From Druceiella hillmani (lineage: Eukaryota; Arthropoda; Insecta; Lepidoptera; Hepialidae): a DNA stretch of 64,000 nt. Positions 13,251-26,964 of this stretch are shown in pieces. How positions within the stretch are numbered: position 1 is the stretch's first letter; each line of letters begins with the position of its first letter. Location: NCBI GenBank assembly GCA_039881145.1, contig JAYKKI010000005.1:25809001-25873000 (forward strand). The letters are read 5' to 3'. A program made the position numbers and the translations under genes. The notes under the pieces were generated by a model. It searched no databases, had not been told where the DNA came from, and saw nothing but the letters and a program-made list of their open reading frames with translations.

Positions 13251-14831
13251 GTTTAATTCATTTCCTTGTTCCGTTATTAAAATATAGACCACGATATCTT
13301 AAACAGTTTTTTACTGTTTAATAAACCCTGGAAACCGTCTTGTACAAAATTATCAATTTATCAGTTTTCATAAATACGTAACAAAGCATGAAGTACATCT
13401 CCTATATGAAACCTTGAAAGTTTTAAGGCCTCTATCTTACTGTCTCATTTAGTGTTACGCAATGGTTTTAAAGTTAACCCTAGAAAATATTTTTAAAATA
13501 TTACTCATCGAAAACCAGATTTTCATTTTTTGGATCGTTTAAAAGTAATCAGCAACTTTTAAGGAAGCCTTTGTACATGAATTGAGAGACTTCGTTAAAT
13601 GTAGACAGCTCGTGAATTGATATTTTTAATTCTGTATTGCACTCTATATTCATTGACGTATTTTACGATTGCAAACCTAAATTATTAACCTTTCCAAATA
13701 TAAGCTAAATATTTATACTGCTGGGAGTCTTTCAAATGGAAGGAAGTTTAAAAAAATTTCATTAATATTTTGTTACTTCAATAATATTAAATTAGTTGAT
13801 TGAAATTTATTTGATTATAACAGTCGTTTGTTCTATTTTCATTAAGTTCGGATTTTTATTTAAAATAATGGGATCGTACTTGGCTTGGCTAGTAAATCTT
13901 TTATCTTACTATGCCGCCAAACGCCGTAAGTTTTGTCATCAACCCAAAAAAGAATCATAAACAGTCATGTAACTGTAATTTCCTTGAAATATTATGATAA
14001 TTGGTTTTCTCAAACAATACCAATAATTTGTTTTATGACCTTCTTCCTGGTAGGTATATTCTAAATTTATAAAATATGATTGATACTTAAACTAAAAAGT
14101 CTTAATTAAAAAGTAGTAAAACCAACGTAAAAAATTTGTAAAATTCGAATTTTGTACATAATTAATTATTAGAATATGAATTAAAACAAAGCTACGATAA
14201 TATAACTAGAGTATCAAATATAAATCACCGGACTCTATTGAGAGTAAGCTTATTATAATTTTGTTCAAATTAAAATTTTAATCGAAAATTCTATTGAAAA
14301 TTAAACACGGATAATATACTAATTTAATTTATTTTCAAATATTGCTATAAATGCGTGTTTAACACATTTTTGGCTTATAAATAGTACGAACGCAATAAAT
14401 AATTTACAATAATTTGTTATTAGTTATTTGTAACAGAATCGACAAATAATATACCAACTAAAATTTCAAAATATTACAATAATCATTAATCGACCTAATA
14501 GAAATAAAATAGATGCAATCACAAGATGGCTTTAGACTATGTTAGAATACAAGTGAATATTTTGCCTTTTAATAAAGCATCCAATCTTAGGAAACATTAA
14601 ATTTGTAATTAGCTTAAAAGGAAAAAAATGCTATACTGATTATATACAACAACATTCGCGTATTAAATTTAAATATTAATCAGATCATTAGCTCAAGCAA
14701 ATATTTGAACCATGAATGAGTATAGCGCCATCTATCGATAAATTTGCCAAAAATATTTTATACTTTAAAATTATTTTATTTTAAAAATAAGTTTACTCAT
14801 GTGCATAAAAAATTTCGAAAACTACTACATC
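13251..14831. other. A+T-rich stretch, nothing recognised
   Basis: No open frame of note, no repeat family shared with other parts of the window, and no RNA gene seen. Confidence 0.4.
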
Positions 14832-14857
14832 CGCCCGTTGGTCTAGGGGTATGATTT
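14832..14857 (+). pseudogene. 5' fragment of a tRNA-Pro-like sequence
   Basis: The stretch cgcccgttggtctaggggta followed by tgattt matches the 5' third of eukaryotic tRNA-Pro (acceptor strand, D arm) and contains a canonical polymerase III A box, TGGTCTAGGGG. The anticodon arm, T arm and B box are absent; the sequence turns into unrelated A+T-rich DNA right after the D arm. It is therefore a tRNA remnant or the truncated head of a tRNA-derived element, not a working tRNA gene. The strand is set by the A-box direction. Confidence 0.65.
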
Positions 14858-14919
14858 TTTATTAAACTTTTGATTTAACCTTGTAAGATAGTTTAATGCA
14901 GTATCCTGATATAAACAAC

Positions 14920-14970
14920 CTGGTCGAATTAAGACGGAAAGAGCCGACGATACAACGAAACCAGGCGAAT
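14920..14970 (+). repeat. Dispersed repeat, copy 1 (GAATTAAG-ACGGAAAGAGCCGAC family)
   Basis: The stretch ggtcgaattaagacggaaag, followed by agccgac, resembles the doubled unit at 51645-51715. It is G+C-rich for this region and lies about 65 bp downstream of the tRNA-Pro fragment. It may belong to a composite tRNA-headed repeat, which is inference. Confidence 0.55.
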
Positions 14971-15189
14971 GGGGAATCGGACTGAAAATAAATAAAACAT
15001 TATACAAACCAGAATGTAATTCTTAAATCCGTGTTAGACAATTAACTCGCTTAGCCGATGCCGAAGAAAGCTGAGTTTACCCAATTGAGCTTCAGCGACC
15101 CGAGCGAACATCACTGAACCCTGTGAATGCCTCAGCTTCGTCCACTCCTCAGAATAAATTATCACTTCAAAGTGTAGTATGAAGGTGCG

Positions 15190-16013
15190 TGTAAAGACGT
15201 TTCCACTTGAAAAAACGTAAAATATATGACCGCTCTGAATTCTTTACCAGATTGTTTTATCTTCAATACAAGTACCCCACATTTCAATGAACGAAAAGGA
15301 GATAATTCAAATATTACGGCGTCATAAATATGAATAGGATAATCATCTCATATCTATTGGAAAGTTTTGTGATGAAAGATTTCATTAAACTTTTAATCAC
15401 TTAAAATAATTGAAATAAATTGAAACACTTCACAAAAGTGTCGAGCATAATGGATATTATTAACTGAAATGTAAGGAGGCTTATTCACAATTATATTGGC
15501 ATTAAATTTAATGCGTTGGTCGCTTAATAATTTAATAACACTCAATGTGAAACTTTAAATATTACCGAGCCGAGCCGAGTTATACTTTGTTGAAGTTTGA
15601 CATTAATTCAAAATGAAAGACTTATTTCAAATACGGACGGCGGTGTACAAACGAGTTTTATGTAACGCAAGTTTGTTTCGCAGTGTCATGTTTAAAATAT
15701 TGGTTGGATGATACTTCAGTTTATGCTATAACCGAGATGGTTATGCTAGAAAGGGGAAAGTGAAAAAATGTTTATTAAATCTATCTCTTCGAAAATTGAT
15801 GATTAAAACGTAAAAATATGCATCTGTACAAAGTAAGTTTTGGTATTATTCAGAACAACAATTGTTTAAGTGATTGTAAATTTCAAATGTTTTTTGGTTA
15901 TATTCATCACTTAGCTAGGTAATTAAATAAATTTCGGACAATCAGAGAGACAACAGCGTTATTGTTTTATGTTTCTAGTCATGTAATTCTCATAAAATAT
16001 TGCGTTAATTTGT

Positions 16014-16015
<2 letters not shown>
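15190..16015. other. A+T-rich spacer, nothing recognised
   Basis: No coding potential, repeat or RNA signature seen. Confidence 0.4.
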
Positions 16016-16066
<51 letters not shown>

Positions 16067-16097
16067 GTGCATATATATTAATATATATACACATTTA

Positions 16098-16170
<73 letters not shown>

Positions 16171-16200
16171 ATCTATAAATACATATACATATATACACAA
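16016..16200. repeat. Compound (TA)n/(TG)n microsatellite
   Basis: Two long TA blocks (about 16016-16062 and 16100-16154) separated by a degenerate TA-rich spacer and followed by (TG)8 and imperfect TA/CA repeats. The centre has mirrored tatatacac/gtgtatat-like elements. Confidence 0.95.
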
Positions 16201-18460
16201 GTAGGGACGAATAAAGAACAATCTTTATCACATTTTTGCATTTCTGAAACTAGCAATGCCATTTTATGGCACAAAGGTAGTTCTTTAAAAGATTGAAATG
16301 ATGTCTACAATAATATGTACTTCCACAGAAAAATTCGTACATTAATATTATGATGCTGTGCAAAAACAAGCGATGTCCAAATCTATCAGAAAATAAGCAA
16401 GCATTGTCCACAAATATTTCGACTCCGTGTTTTGAATTAGAACATTATGGGGGTTGGTTTGTTATGGTCTAGGGTGAAATTTTTGAATCAATTAACATAT
16501 AAAAAAATTTCTTTACAAAAGAGTTGGGAGAAAGTAAGGCAATGATGGTCTACCAGGAAAAAAGAAAGTATGGGATCTGAGATAAACTGAAGATAGGATT
16601 TCAGAGTCACAAATCTGGTGTATATTGCAATTATAAAAGGTTTGAATATTTTGAAAGTTTCGCCTAGGAGAGTAGGGTTAGAATTTTGAGAGCCTTTATG
16701 TAATGCCAATTCATGATGCCCAAAATATATATTTATGTGGTCTAATATATTTTTCAAAAGTTCAGAGAAAAACACGTAATACTAATTTGATGACGTGTAG
16801 TGGCATACTGCTAGTTATGCCTATAAACTGAGGTTTAAAGAAGAAAATGAAATGAAGGATGTATTAATGTATGCTTTAGCGTTTATATGTTTTCATGACA
16901 TAGCAAGGAAAAGATGTACTTCAAAAAAAGTGATTGCTTAAATCAGGTAATGCGCACACAAATAGTGTGGAAAACAGTAACCTTCTTCAAAAGCTCTCGC
17001 CATAGCTAAAATCATAGTCCATAGAGCACATAAAATCTTTTGTGGAAAAGTGTGTCACTACGATCTACTTGAACGTTAAAGAATTATTTTCCAGAAGAAA
17101 TGAAGTTAAAAAAATGTATGATATGTTTGAACATAGAAACATGCTCTCCTATGAGTTGATGTTTTGAAGTGTTGGTATATCTGAGATCCCATACAGATGA
17201 AATTTGTCAAACGTTTTTTCGTATCTGCATTCTTATACATGAACCAATTGTGATTAGTTTTTAACGAAGATCAAATTCTTAAAATAGATTTGAAAAATGT
17301 ATCTGAAAAAGAAAACATTGAGAAATAAAGAGTATATTGAGTAAATAAAAAATTAATGTTTTCTATTAAAGAAACAGAAAAATTCGGATCAAATGCCAAT
17401 CATAACTTATACAAGAAACTATCGCCATAGATACTCCAAAAAATTGATGTTTATTGTAAGAGAGAGTTAACATTAAATATGTTTAATATTCAGGAAGTGT
17501 CCACATTAAATTCTTACAAGGTTTGCTTACATTTGCACTATCGTGTCTTTAAATTGCTCGATGAAAAATCAAAGAACTAATGATATTCTGTGATTCTAGT
17601 GCTTGGTGCATTTTTTTCATTATTGTTATTCATACCACTAAAGGGAGGAACATGATCAAAATTATTTTCTTAATACGTCCTCGTATTATTATTTAGAATG
17701 TGATAGAAACTTAAACTCCGTTAATAAAAAAATACCATACAAACACTTGATGAATGAACGAAAGTAGTCCGTGAAGCGATAAGGAAACTCGCAACCTTCC
17801 TGGATCAGTGTTTGGTAACCTTTTTTTTCTTCTTTTTTCCGCATAACCCGATTCTGTTTAGTTTTTTTTTAATTCTTCATTAATACCAGAAATAAAGCTT
17901 TTCTTTATCTTATATAATGTTAACATGTAAACAAATGTATTTTCTTGATGATTATATACACTTTGTATTTATTTAATTTTTTTCTAAACATTTTAAATTG
18001 GTTTATAATCTTTGCCATTTTCTCAATTTTTTTCTTAATTTATAAAGTTCCAAAATTAGTGATACGGCATTACTATGATCTCCGTGACATCGAATGTGTC
18101 GTGACTTCATTCATCTTTTTAGTTTGCAATACTTTCGAAACGAATGTAATCATCTAATTAACGTATGAAGCTACTTACCTTCTCATGCTGGGTAACTTAT
18201 TAGAAAAATTTCATACGTTTTTATATTATAAAATGTCTGGGTATTATTTTTATTTGTTTCATTCTTTCATACGTTATAATGGGCCGGATCGAATGTAACT
18301 CTCTTCAGCTAGGACGGAATCGCTCTTGATTACTTTTTTTTTTAATTATCAGTTCTTCATTTTAATTACTTCTCGATCTTTAGTTTAATAGTGCTTTACA
18401 TGAAAGGACAACTTTATAGTTTATAGCATCTGTATAGAGTGTGCATGAATAACCAATGGT

Positions 18461-18466
<6 letters not shown>
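16201..18466. other. A+T-rich stretch, nothing recognised
   Basis: Small open frames occur (for example 95 codons on the minus strand at 16488-16775), but none shows a family motif or a paired splice signal I would defend. Confidence 0.4.

Positions 18467-18522
<56 letters not shown>
18467..18522. repeat. (TA)n microsatellite
   Basis: A pure TA run of about 55 bp preceded by TGTG. Confidence 0.95.
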
Positions 18523-18523
<1 letters not shown>

Positions 18524-19043
18524 GATATATAGTAATATTTCACCTAGCGATGGAATACAAAAAAATATTTTTACAAAATAATCTTAAAACACTCATGAGT
18601 ACTTCTTTTTTGTTATTCATCCTACTGTTTATGCTAAATGATGTTCCTAGAAAATATATGATTTTTATGCTTTAATATGTTTTATTCAAAATTGTTTTCC
18701 CGTTATCTTTGGCCTCGTGGTAAATCTCTAATATATATAATAAGAGATCAAGTTAAATATATACTGATTAACCACGTTGAGTTTTGGTAATTGGGTTTTG
18801 TGATTGCTGAAACCGAATAGATTCGAGTACAATGGTCGTAGCTGTAATACGACATCAAGCGTAATACAATTACGCCATGACATAGATTATAATGCGGTGC
18901 AGATATAAACCATTTGAATTTTTTAAATAAAAACATTACGAAAGCAAGTCTTTACATCTTATCAATAAAGTTGTTTATAAAATTTTGATATATTATGTAT
19001 TGTTTTAAATATGATAACACACTAACGAAATTATATCAGGACC

Positions 19044-19093
19044 AGTTTTAGGAGGAGTCTCAACGTAAAAACGTTGAGACTCTTCTTAAAACT
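19044..19093. repeat. 23-bp hairpin with AAAA loop and G:U-compatible mismatches
   Basis: Arm 19044-19066 (agttttaggaggagtctcaa...) and arm 19071-19093 pair around the loop AAAA. The only two differences are positions that become G:U wobble pairs if the plus strand is transcribed, so 23/23 positions can pair in RNA. Partial pairing continues outward (accag / ctcctggt). Both arms also contain gagtctcaacg, a repeated word. The structure is compatible with a foldback or MITE core or a small hairpin RNA. Confidence 0.75.
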
Positions 19094-20179
19094 ACTCCTG
19101 GTATGGAACACAATGTTTACTTTCTCCTTTAAATTCAAACATGAGAAACCACCAATATGTCGGTTTTATTAATTCAATAAATATTACTATATTATGCTTC
19201 GTACTAAAACCACTCGTACCTATAAGCCAAAAATTATAAGGTAGATGGATTTAAATGCCACGCAATTTGTAATATTTTTCTTTTATTTAAATTTATATTT
19301 ATATTCGTACCTATACCTATTCTGAAACGAAGTATATATAGTATGCTTATGTAAAAAGCTTATAAGACGTACAGGATAGTGGCATTCATATTATTGTTTT
19401 TACTGATGTCAGTATGTGACAATGTAAATCATGCTCCCATTATAATACAGTTGGCACAACCTGTAATTTTATTTTATTAAAAGACTTGTTCTTTATAAAT
19501 GAAACATTAAAAATATTTTTAAGGTCCGTTATTAAAATAAATAATAAAAAATAAGGTCCGTTCCATTACTCTACAGTCAAAATTCCATGTACATAATGGC
19601 TACGCATATATTATTATTTAGCAACAGTCCCTCAGTTAAAATTTCCATCCGCTAAACTACGGTCTGAGCGACGGTAGCGAGAAGTTTTCACGACAGGCAT
19701 TTTACCACTCGCTCGTTATTTGCATATTTCATTTGGCGCTGATAAGTTTAGAATATTGTTTTGAATTATTGAATGGTCGACACGATTAGAGCTATTTTTC
19801 TCTAAGCGACTAACAGCGTGCAGCTGGCCGCGCCAAATTTCTGTTTATTCAAATATGTCACAAATCATACCAATTGACGCGACGGTGACTCGGAATTCTT
19901 CGCGACTGCAAAAGAATATGCGACTCTAGTAGCCACGCGAGTTAATAACTTTAGCCCTGGATTTGTTATAAAAAATGAATAATCTTTATTGAGTACAAAA
20001 ACATTAACTTGTAGACGTACAATTCGTCCTAAAATAAAACGGAATGAACACTTGGTTTGGCACGCAAGCTGCAATTATAATGTTTGAACAGGATGCAGTT
20101 AAGCGTATCTTAATTAAATGTAGATTATTCTATCGGGTTCAGATATTGGGGGTGACGGGGCGATATCCGGCTCTTTAGC

Positions 20180-21330
20180 AGGGCTGTGGTCGAGTGTTGA
20201 GTTTTTGCATCACCCACCCAGTCTTGAATACATCTCCTTTCTCCTTGAGATAACGCAGAAGACGATCAGTGAACCGTCGAAGACTGTCAGAATGTATGAT
20301 GTCATTACATGAAGAGTATCGGTGCGTCCGCCTGTTAATTGATGTCTTCGGAGAAGTTTGATTTGTACTTCAATTTCTTCAAGCATTGCTGATATGAAAA
20401 TGGATTAATCGTTGTAATTTTTTATTTTTCTTTCCGATTGATACATACGTATATGTCTAATGATGTTCTACGTACAGTCTTTGTTATTTGTTATATATGT
20501 CCTTTTTACAATATTTGTTTGTGCACGCGGTGATCTCGCATAGGTTTTTTCGTCAATAAAATGGTAGTATTTGCCGTCTTGAATCTTTAGAGAATATTCT
20601 TTGGGGTAGAATATTAGTAGTTCTTCACAGTGATTCTCTTATTTTAGTAGAATATTTTGCAGGGATTTTATGGTTAGTTCGGCTGTCATCATTTGTACGC
20701 ATTCCTTTTCTTCATACACTTGATCTATCTTTGTTAAATAGTGACCAGGGGTAAGGTTGAAAGTATAGAATGAGGGTTTGCTTTTTTAATTACAGGCCCA
20801 AGGAATTCCAAATCAAATATATCTGTGGATAATATTGGAATAGGAAGTTGGAATATAATCACGTTGGATTCTAAAAATACACGTGGGATGACGATCATTT
20901 CAATGACTAGGGAGTGCTAAGTATATTGATTTCGTCAGAGATTATTATTAAAGTTTCCTTGAGTTATATCTGATCTATTACTGAATTGTGTAAAATATTA
21001 TGCTGGTTTCAATAAGGCTAATACGTGGGTTCCTGAGGCTTTCATGTACAAATAATAATTCATCTGATAGGTTGGATATTTCCATTTTTTTTTGGTGCAT
21101 TTTATTTACTATATTCTTAATTTGGTAGGACAAGATATTTAATTTTTTATTTAAGCTCTCTATAATGTCTTTCCTTGTATTAAATTTCTTGTCTGTACTA
21201 ATCACGTCAGTGTTATCGAGGTTTCCAATTATGGCGTTTATAATTGATCCTAATCCATCAATTAATTCGCGTTCAATGCATTTCGGTTTTTATATCGGAC
21301 TAATGCAATGTATTAGGTACATTTCTACAT
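20180..21330 (-). pseudogene. Envelope (F-like) gene relic of an errantivirus-type element
   Basis: On the minus strand, about 21280-21190 encodes a stretch resembling the hydrophobic fusion-peptide region and the following acidic motif of insect errantivirus/baculovirus-F-type envelope proteins. Next comes a Lys/Asn/Ile-rich helical segment as far as about 20980, where a stop occurs. The remaining ~800 bp has coding-like fragments in shifting frames, and near 20320-20240 a hydrophobic stretch followed by Arg/Lys, as expected for a C-terminal membrane anchor. The total length fits the membrane-fusion subunit of that family. Multiple stops and frame changes make it nonfunctional. No pol gene adjoins it and no flanking LTR was proven. 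The assignment rests on motif spacing only. Confidence 0.5.
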
Positions 21331-21409
21331 ATTTTAATCGGTATATTTTTAACATACACCCAATAACTGCTGGATGTGCCGGACGTGGACAACTCCGCTA
21401 GCGGTACTT

Positions 21410-24400
21410 TTTTGGACATCATATTTAGAAAAAGATGGCATAAAATTTCATTTGTGAGCATATAACATTTATATTACATCTTTTATTTCGGTGCTAATAG
21501 ATATTATTTATAAATTACTTATAATAGAAACTGACATATTCTTTTTACGACACTAGCAAGGTGTAAATTAAGTGCCGATATTTTATCGATAAATATTATT
21601 GCAGTTACAAACTAAAAGTGAAAAATTTGAAACCACATTACAACGATGTGCTTATTGCTCGTCAAAAATATATCTAGGTAATTTTGTATATTTACTATAA
21701 AAGTAAAAGTATCATTGCAATGTGGAAAGGGACCATGAAAATAATTTAAAATAAAATATAGTGTTGAAGAGAAAAGTTTGTCGTTTGGATAACTATATGA
21801 AATGTTAATCATTAGTAGTTTTATTATTTGGATAGATTCAAAAAGGACTCAAATATAAAAATTAAATATATAGCGATCAAAAAACTGGATACCTACGAAA
21901 TACATCTGTATCTGCAAACCAATCACTGCTTAAATGTAAGCGAAAATAAACGAAAAAGAATTTTTCCAACTGCAGTTCTCACAATATTTTTGGTATCATA
22001 TTTAAGGAAATTATGGTACATTTCTAATACCATTTATAGAAATACTAGTTTCAATTAGTAACAACTAACCTTATGTATATTAAATAACTACATTAATTGT
22101 GTCATGTACATTTACTAATCTTTGAAAACGACATGAAATACTTTTCAATGTGTACTTTCATTAATTAAGTTCATTCATGCATATTTACAATTATAATAGA
22201 AGAGTTAAATACTAAAAGTTACACAAATCAGCTTATATTTAATATTTTCACAGAGTCTTCCCTATAATTGATTAAATTTTGACAATCAAAATTGGTAAAT
22301 TTGGTAGTAGAATTTTTAACCAAATATATCGATCATTATTTTTTAATTGAAATTCAATCATATACTTTTTTCAATTTATCTAATTTCAAATTTATTTTAT
22401 TTTTATTATTTATTTGTCCATTAAAAATACTTTTACTAAAAATAACGTTTCGCCACTGAACAATGTACAGCTTATATTAGGGGACGTATCGGGTTGAAAC
22501 TTAAAACACAGATAGCTTCATGAGCCAAGCGATCGTTAAGAATCCATAAGGATTTTGGGAAATTCTGTGGATACGAAAAAATTAAGAAACGATATTACTT
22601 CTCAACTACGTCCTGATCAGTTCAGCTTTGCATAATTCCACGCGGTCGAAGTCGCATGTGTCAGCTTGCACCTACATATATAAAGTCCAACAAATGTTGT
22701 GTATAGAATTATAGAATTATAAAATATTTAATTTTGAATTTAGTATAATAAATATTTAGAGCAATCGCATCAGGTTTGACACTAATTTTACCTCCATTAA
22801 TAATGAAAGTGGAATTAGCGTCAAATGGAGGATTTTTAATTTCGTCGTTGGAATCAACAGTTATATTGGTTTATAAATCGAAAGATTCGAAAAATCATTT
22901 CGGTATCCAAACTTGGTTGACATTTTATACCCAAGGATATTTTATATTTGGTAGACATTTTATATCAAAGAGTAGTTCGAAATTATGGTTTGAGTCGTTT
23001 CTACTTTTTGTTACATAGGATTAAAAGCTTTTTATCTGAAGCCAAGCTTCTACACTGATCTACACTGAAGACCATATTGTACACTGATATCATTTGCTGA
23101 GCTTTCTTGTACGATGTATACATACATTAAAATATTTTCCAGCAAATGTTTCTCTTTGCACAGTAAACATTTAAAATAAGATCGAATAAATTTAATTGTG
23201 TGTATTCCTGGTGGTACGAAGATAACAACGAATGTTAAAAAGCACTGAATATTTTATGCCGTATTTCCTCTTTATATCAGATTAATTCACCTTTGCGCAC
23301 ATTTTTTTCTGTCGCCGTATGGCAGTATTCCGCCAAGGAAAACGGTTTTCGCGATTTTTATATTTAAAAATTAATTCGAAAACGAAGAATAAAGATAATG
23401 TGTTAAAGAGATTTCATTTACCTCAAATATTAACACGATTAAATATAATTAATTTGTATTTAAATTTAGAGCTTCAGCAATACATTACGATAGAAAGCAT
23501 TGCAAAATTGTTTGGAATTCGAAATCTGAGATAGAATTTCATAAGTGAGTACAGTTTTAAAAGAATTTAAATTTTAAAACAATTTAAATAATGAACACTC
23601 TAAGAACAAGATGCAAGATATACATAACTTTATACCAAAGTGATATATAAAGTACTTTTCACATGTTACAGTATGCCTTGTTTATCAGTACCGCATAACA
23701 CTATGACTACGACTGATGACAACACGTTAATAATACCCACATTTTAAAAAAATATGGTTGCCCTATATGACATATCCATTAGTTACTTGCTACATAATGT
23801 GGATAATATTAAAAACTTTTTTTAATAACTGAGTCCAAGAGTACATTTAAATTTACAGATACGAAATAAAACGTTTATATTTTACATTATACCGATCACA
23901 TACATTTTCAATTATGTGCTTATACAAATGCACTCAAATATTGAGCCACTAAAATATAATAATAGTCTTAGGTACTAATGTATTAAAAAGTAATTTAAAT
24001 TCTTAAACTATTTCTTAGAACGATTTATTCCTTTTAAATATGAAATGTTCGTTCGTCAAAAAATTATTTTATTTTCTGCCCTATTTTTTAGGTAATTTTT
24101 TTATTGAATTATACTAAGCTTTTTATGATTTACTTTTGCCTATACATTGAACAAATTTTATCTTCATCGATCCTACAAAATTAGTTCACGCAGGTTTATG
24201 AGGACGAATTTTTTTTTATTTGGCACTTCATAAGAAGTAGAAGTAAAAGATGATCTTGTGTTCATCCCTATAATTTTCATTGTTCATATAAGTGTTGGTA
24301 TTTTAATATTAAAGTTGCTAAAAAATTAATTCATGATTAATATTGGTAATTTTTCTTTACGTCGATTGTCTTCAAGTATACTAAAATTATTATTAATATT

Positions 24401-25719
24401 AGTTGGACCAAGTTCAAAGACTAAAGTACACATTACAGAAAATCATCTTCGATATTTCGATACTACGAGCTCCGTAAATAAAGCTATCCAACAATAGTTT
24501 ACCGATATTGTCACAGCCTCGACATTTATGATTTTATGAACATGTGATTGGCGAGTCCGCTGATCAATTACAATAAAATTTGTCACTTCTAATTAGCCAA
24601 CGCACACTGCGTTAGCAAATAAAAGTGATACGATCCTATGCTGTTTATTTTCAATATGGTCAATGTTTACTCAAGAACTATGTTAGGTATCCAAACTGTG
24701 AAACAGAGATAATTTCAAAGGTTCTTTCTTCATTGCCATACAGTGTAACATGGAGTTCTTGCAATTGGTAACTCCCAATTTCAATTTAGTAAATTATGTG
24801 GTAACCACGATAAAATAAAGTCAATTATAAAAAAATATTTCATCTATTAAACCAACATATCTTAATTTAAATAATTTAGATGGGTTAAAATAAATATCTC
24901 GTAAGATTGAAGGAAAACCGAATCAGTTATAGATAAATTTGGTGTACTTCTAAAATAAAATTATTTTTAACCAATACTTTCATATTGTGATATTGTTCTT
25001 TTGTATGGTATAAAAACTGTAAGAAAATGGTACGCATTTAACGGTGAAAATATCCCGTGAAGTAAAAATTCAAAAATATAAGATTTCTGATGATACAAAA
25101 ATCCTAAATCTGATGACGCAGAACCAACCCCGTAGCCGAGATATCGCGTTTTAACATAACATGTGCGCTTTGACCGCATAAGTTTAATCTAATGCGGGGG
25201 GGGTGTGTGGCTATTATATATCCTTAATGTAAGGTCTTTTGCCAACATAAGGTAACCTCAACATGGTGACGTTGCAGCCGTACAGTAATATCATAACAGT
25301 GCTTCACAATCGACAGCTAACATATGAGAATATCAGCAAATAGCTAACTTACCGAAACCAAACAGCTGCCAGCTCAGTTATAGACATTTGCTCTTCGCTA
25401 ACAATCACCGAATTCCTCTTAATCCAAAGTATTCAATAGTAAAATATATTAAATAAATTAAAATTTATCCTAAAAGTCTTTTATTATTTTTTTTTAAACT
25501 CAACAATTCCTGTTGCAATAGTGCATGCATGCAAACCTCAAAATTTAGGATAATTGACAAAAAGACATTTTCAAATATATTGTCAGAAAAATGAGTCCAA
25601 CTATTTCCAATTTATTGCCCGTTTTCCAGAAACAGTCTGATTAGTGCTATGAAGTAAACAATGTAAATATTTCACAAACCACCAAAGAAATAAAGAAACA
25701 TTAACGCAACATTACAGGC

Positions 25720-25720
<1 letters not shown>
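21410..25720. other. A+T-rich stretch, nothing firmly recognised
   Basis: Short open frames only. A G-run followed by TGTGTGG at 25194-25207 resembles a polypurine tract/LTR start, and 25208-25470 contains AATAAA-like sequence. No coding remnant precedes it and no second copy exists here, so no element is called. Three TACACTGA words cluster at 23050-23095. Confidence 0.35.

Positions 25721-25770
<50 letters not shown>
25721..25770. repeat. (TA)n microsatellite
   Basis: A pure TA run of 50 bp immediately upstream of the transposon-associated relic. Confidence 0.95.
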
Positions 25771-25773
<3 letters not shown>

Positions 25774-25789
25774 GGAAGAAAACTTTCGG

Positions 25790-26950
25790 AAGCATTGAAG
25801 AAAGACTGGCAACACAAATTAGATGAAATGTTGCTCATATTGAAGCTTTCAGTATTAAGACTAGAGAAGGAAATGAGCAATATTTATTAGAACAATGACA
25901 GAAAAGTCGCTAGGATTTAATAGGTTGAATAGATAAAAAAGTTCAAGAAAAGTAAGCAATTGAAAAAGAAAGCAGAACGCCACCAAATGTTGCATGAAAT
26001 TGAAAATAGAAGTATCTCGGCTTTAAGAGAAAAGTGCATACTTTTTTCTTCGACTGCCAGCAAAGAAGCTATTGTATTTGATTTCGAAGTTTTATCAGAA
26101 TCTTCAAAAACGCAAGTTACAAACGCCACAAAAATGAGCTCGAAAAAACATAATTAATAGCCACTTGGCTGCTAATCTTCATGTCTCTAAATTAAGTGAT
26201 GCAATGGTATGATCGTAGCATCTACTTTGAAAAGTGCAAGACGCAATTCTTCAGAGTTTAATATTAATAGATCTTCTATTCGTCCACAGCGTTTGGAAAA
26301 CCGAAAATCAATAGCAGAGTCTCTTAAAAGCGAGTTCAAACCGAATTTTCCATTAACGATTCATTTGGATGGCAAGTTGATTGAAGATATTAGTGACCAT
26401 GAAATCTAGATCGTATGCCAATTCTAATACGAAGACTGCGATCGATCGATTGGAGGCGATCAGCTTCTAGTGGTTCCAAAATTGGATCATAGAACAGGCG
26501 AAGCCTGTGCGTCAGCTGTTTATGGAACAATAAATTCATGGGGCTTGAGCGATAAGATAAAATGTTTTTATTTTTACCCTACAGCTGCAAACATCGGTTT
26601 GAGAAATAGAGCTTGTATTGTTCTGGAGCAGAAAATAGAGAAAGATATGCTTTAGTTGGCTTGTCATCATCATATAATGGAAATTAAATTAGAATCTGTA
26701 GTGCAGTTTTTGAATAAGGATGTTTAAACTTGGGAGAATTACTCTGATTTTATGGCTGCAAAGAAAATCGTCCTTTCTATGCAAGTGGTGAATGATATTC
26801 CTGAGCATGGTGTTGCCTTAATGAAGGAATATAATAAATGGATAATAATTGATTTGGAGCAAAATTAGTATTTGCTTTTATTGGTACAAGAGTACAGAAA
26901 AAATATCCTTATACAAAAAAATCAACACTTGCATCCTATTTATAAATGAT
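25790..26950 (+). pseudogene. Relic of an uncharacterised transposon-associated protein family, copy 1
   Basis: Plus-strand fragments spread over several frames. NINRSSIRPQRLENRKSIAE lies near 26260-26320, then FPLTIHLDGKLIEDIS near 26350-26400, then VPKLDHRTGEACASAVYG and WGLSDK near 26470-26560, then NIGLRNRACIVLEQK, ending in LACHHHIMEIKLES near 26655-26700. The pattern (VPKL, GTG-like turn, A..VY, WGL.DK, AN.G, LEQK...D.L, LAC.HH) is one I recognise from repetitive hypothetical proteins of aphids, hydra and other animals, often treated as transposon-derived. A stop at 26407, a shift near 26460 and stops at 26655 and 26724 break it. The function of the family is unknown to me. Confidence 0.6.
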
Positions 26951-26964
26951 TTTGATATTAAGCG

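Noticed and set aside
25194..25470. LTR beginning TGTGTGG after a G run
   Set aside because: There is no coding remnant upstream, no second copy and no defined 3' end; the G run alone is not enough.
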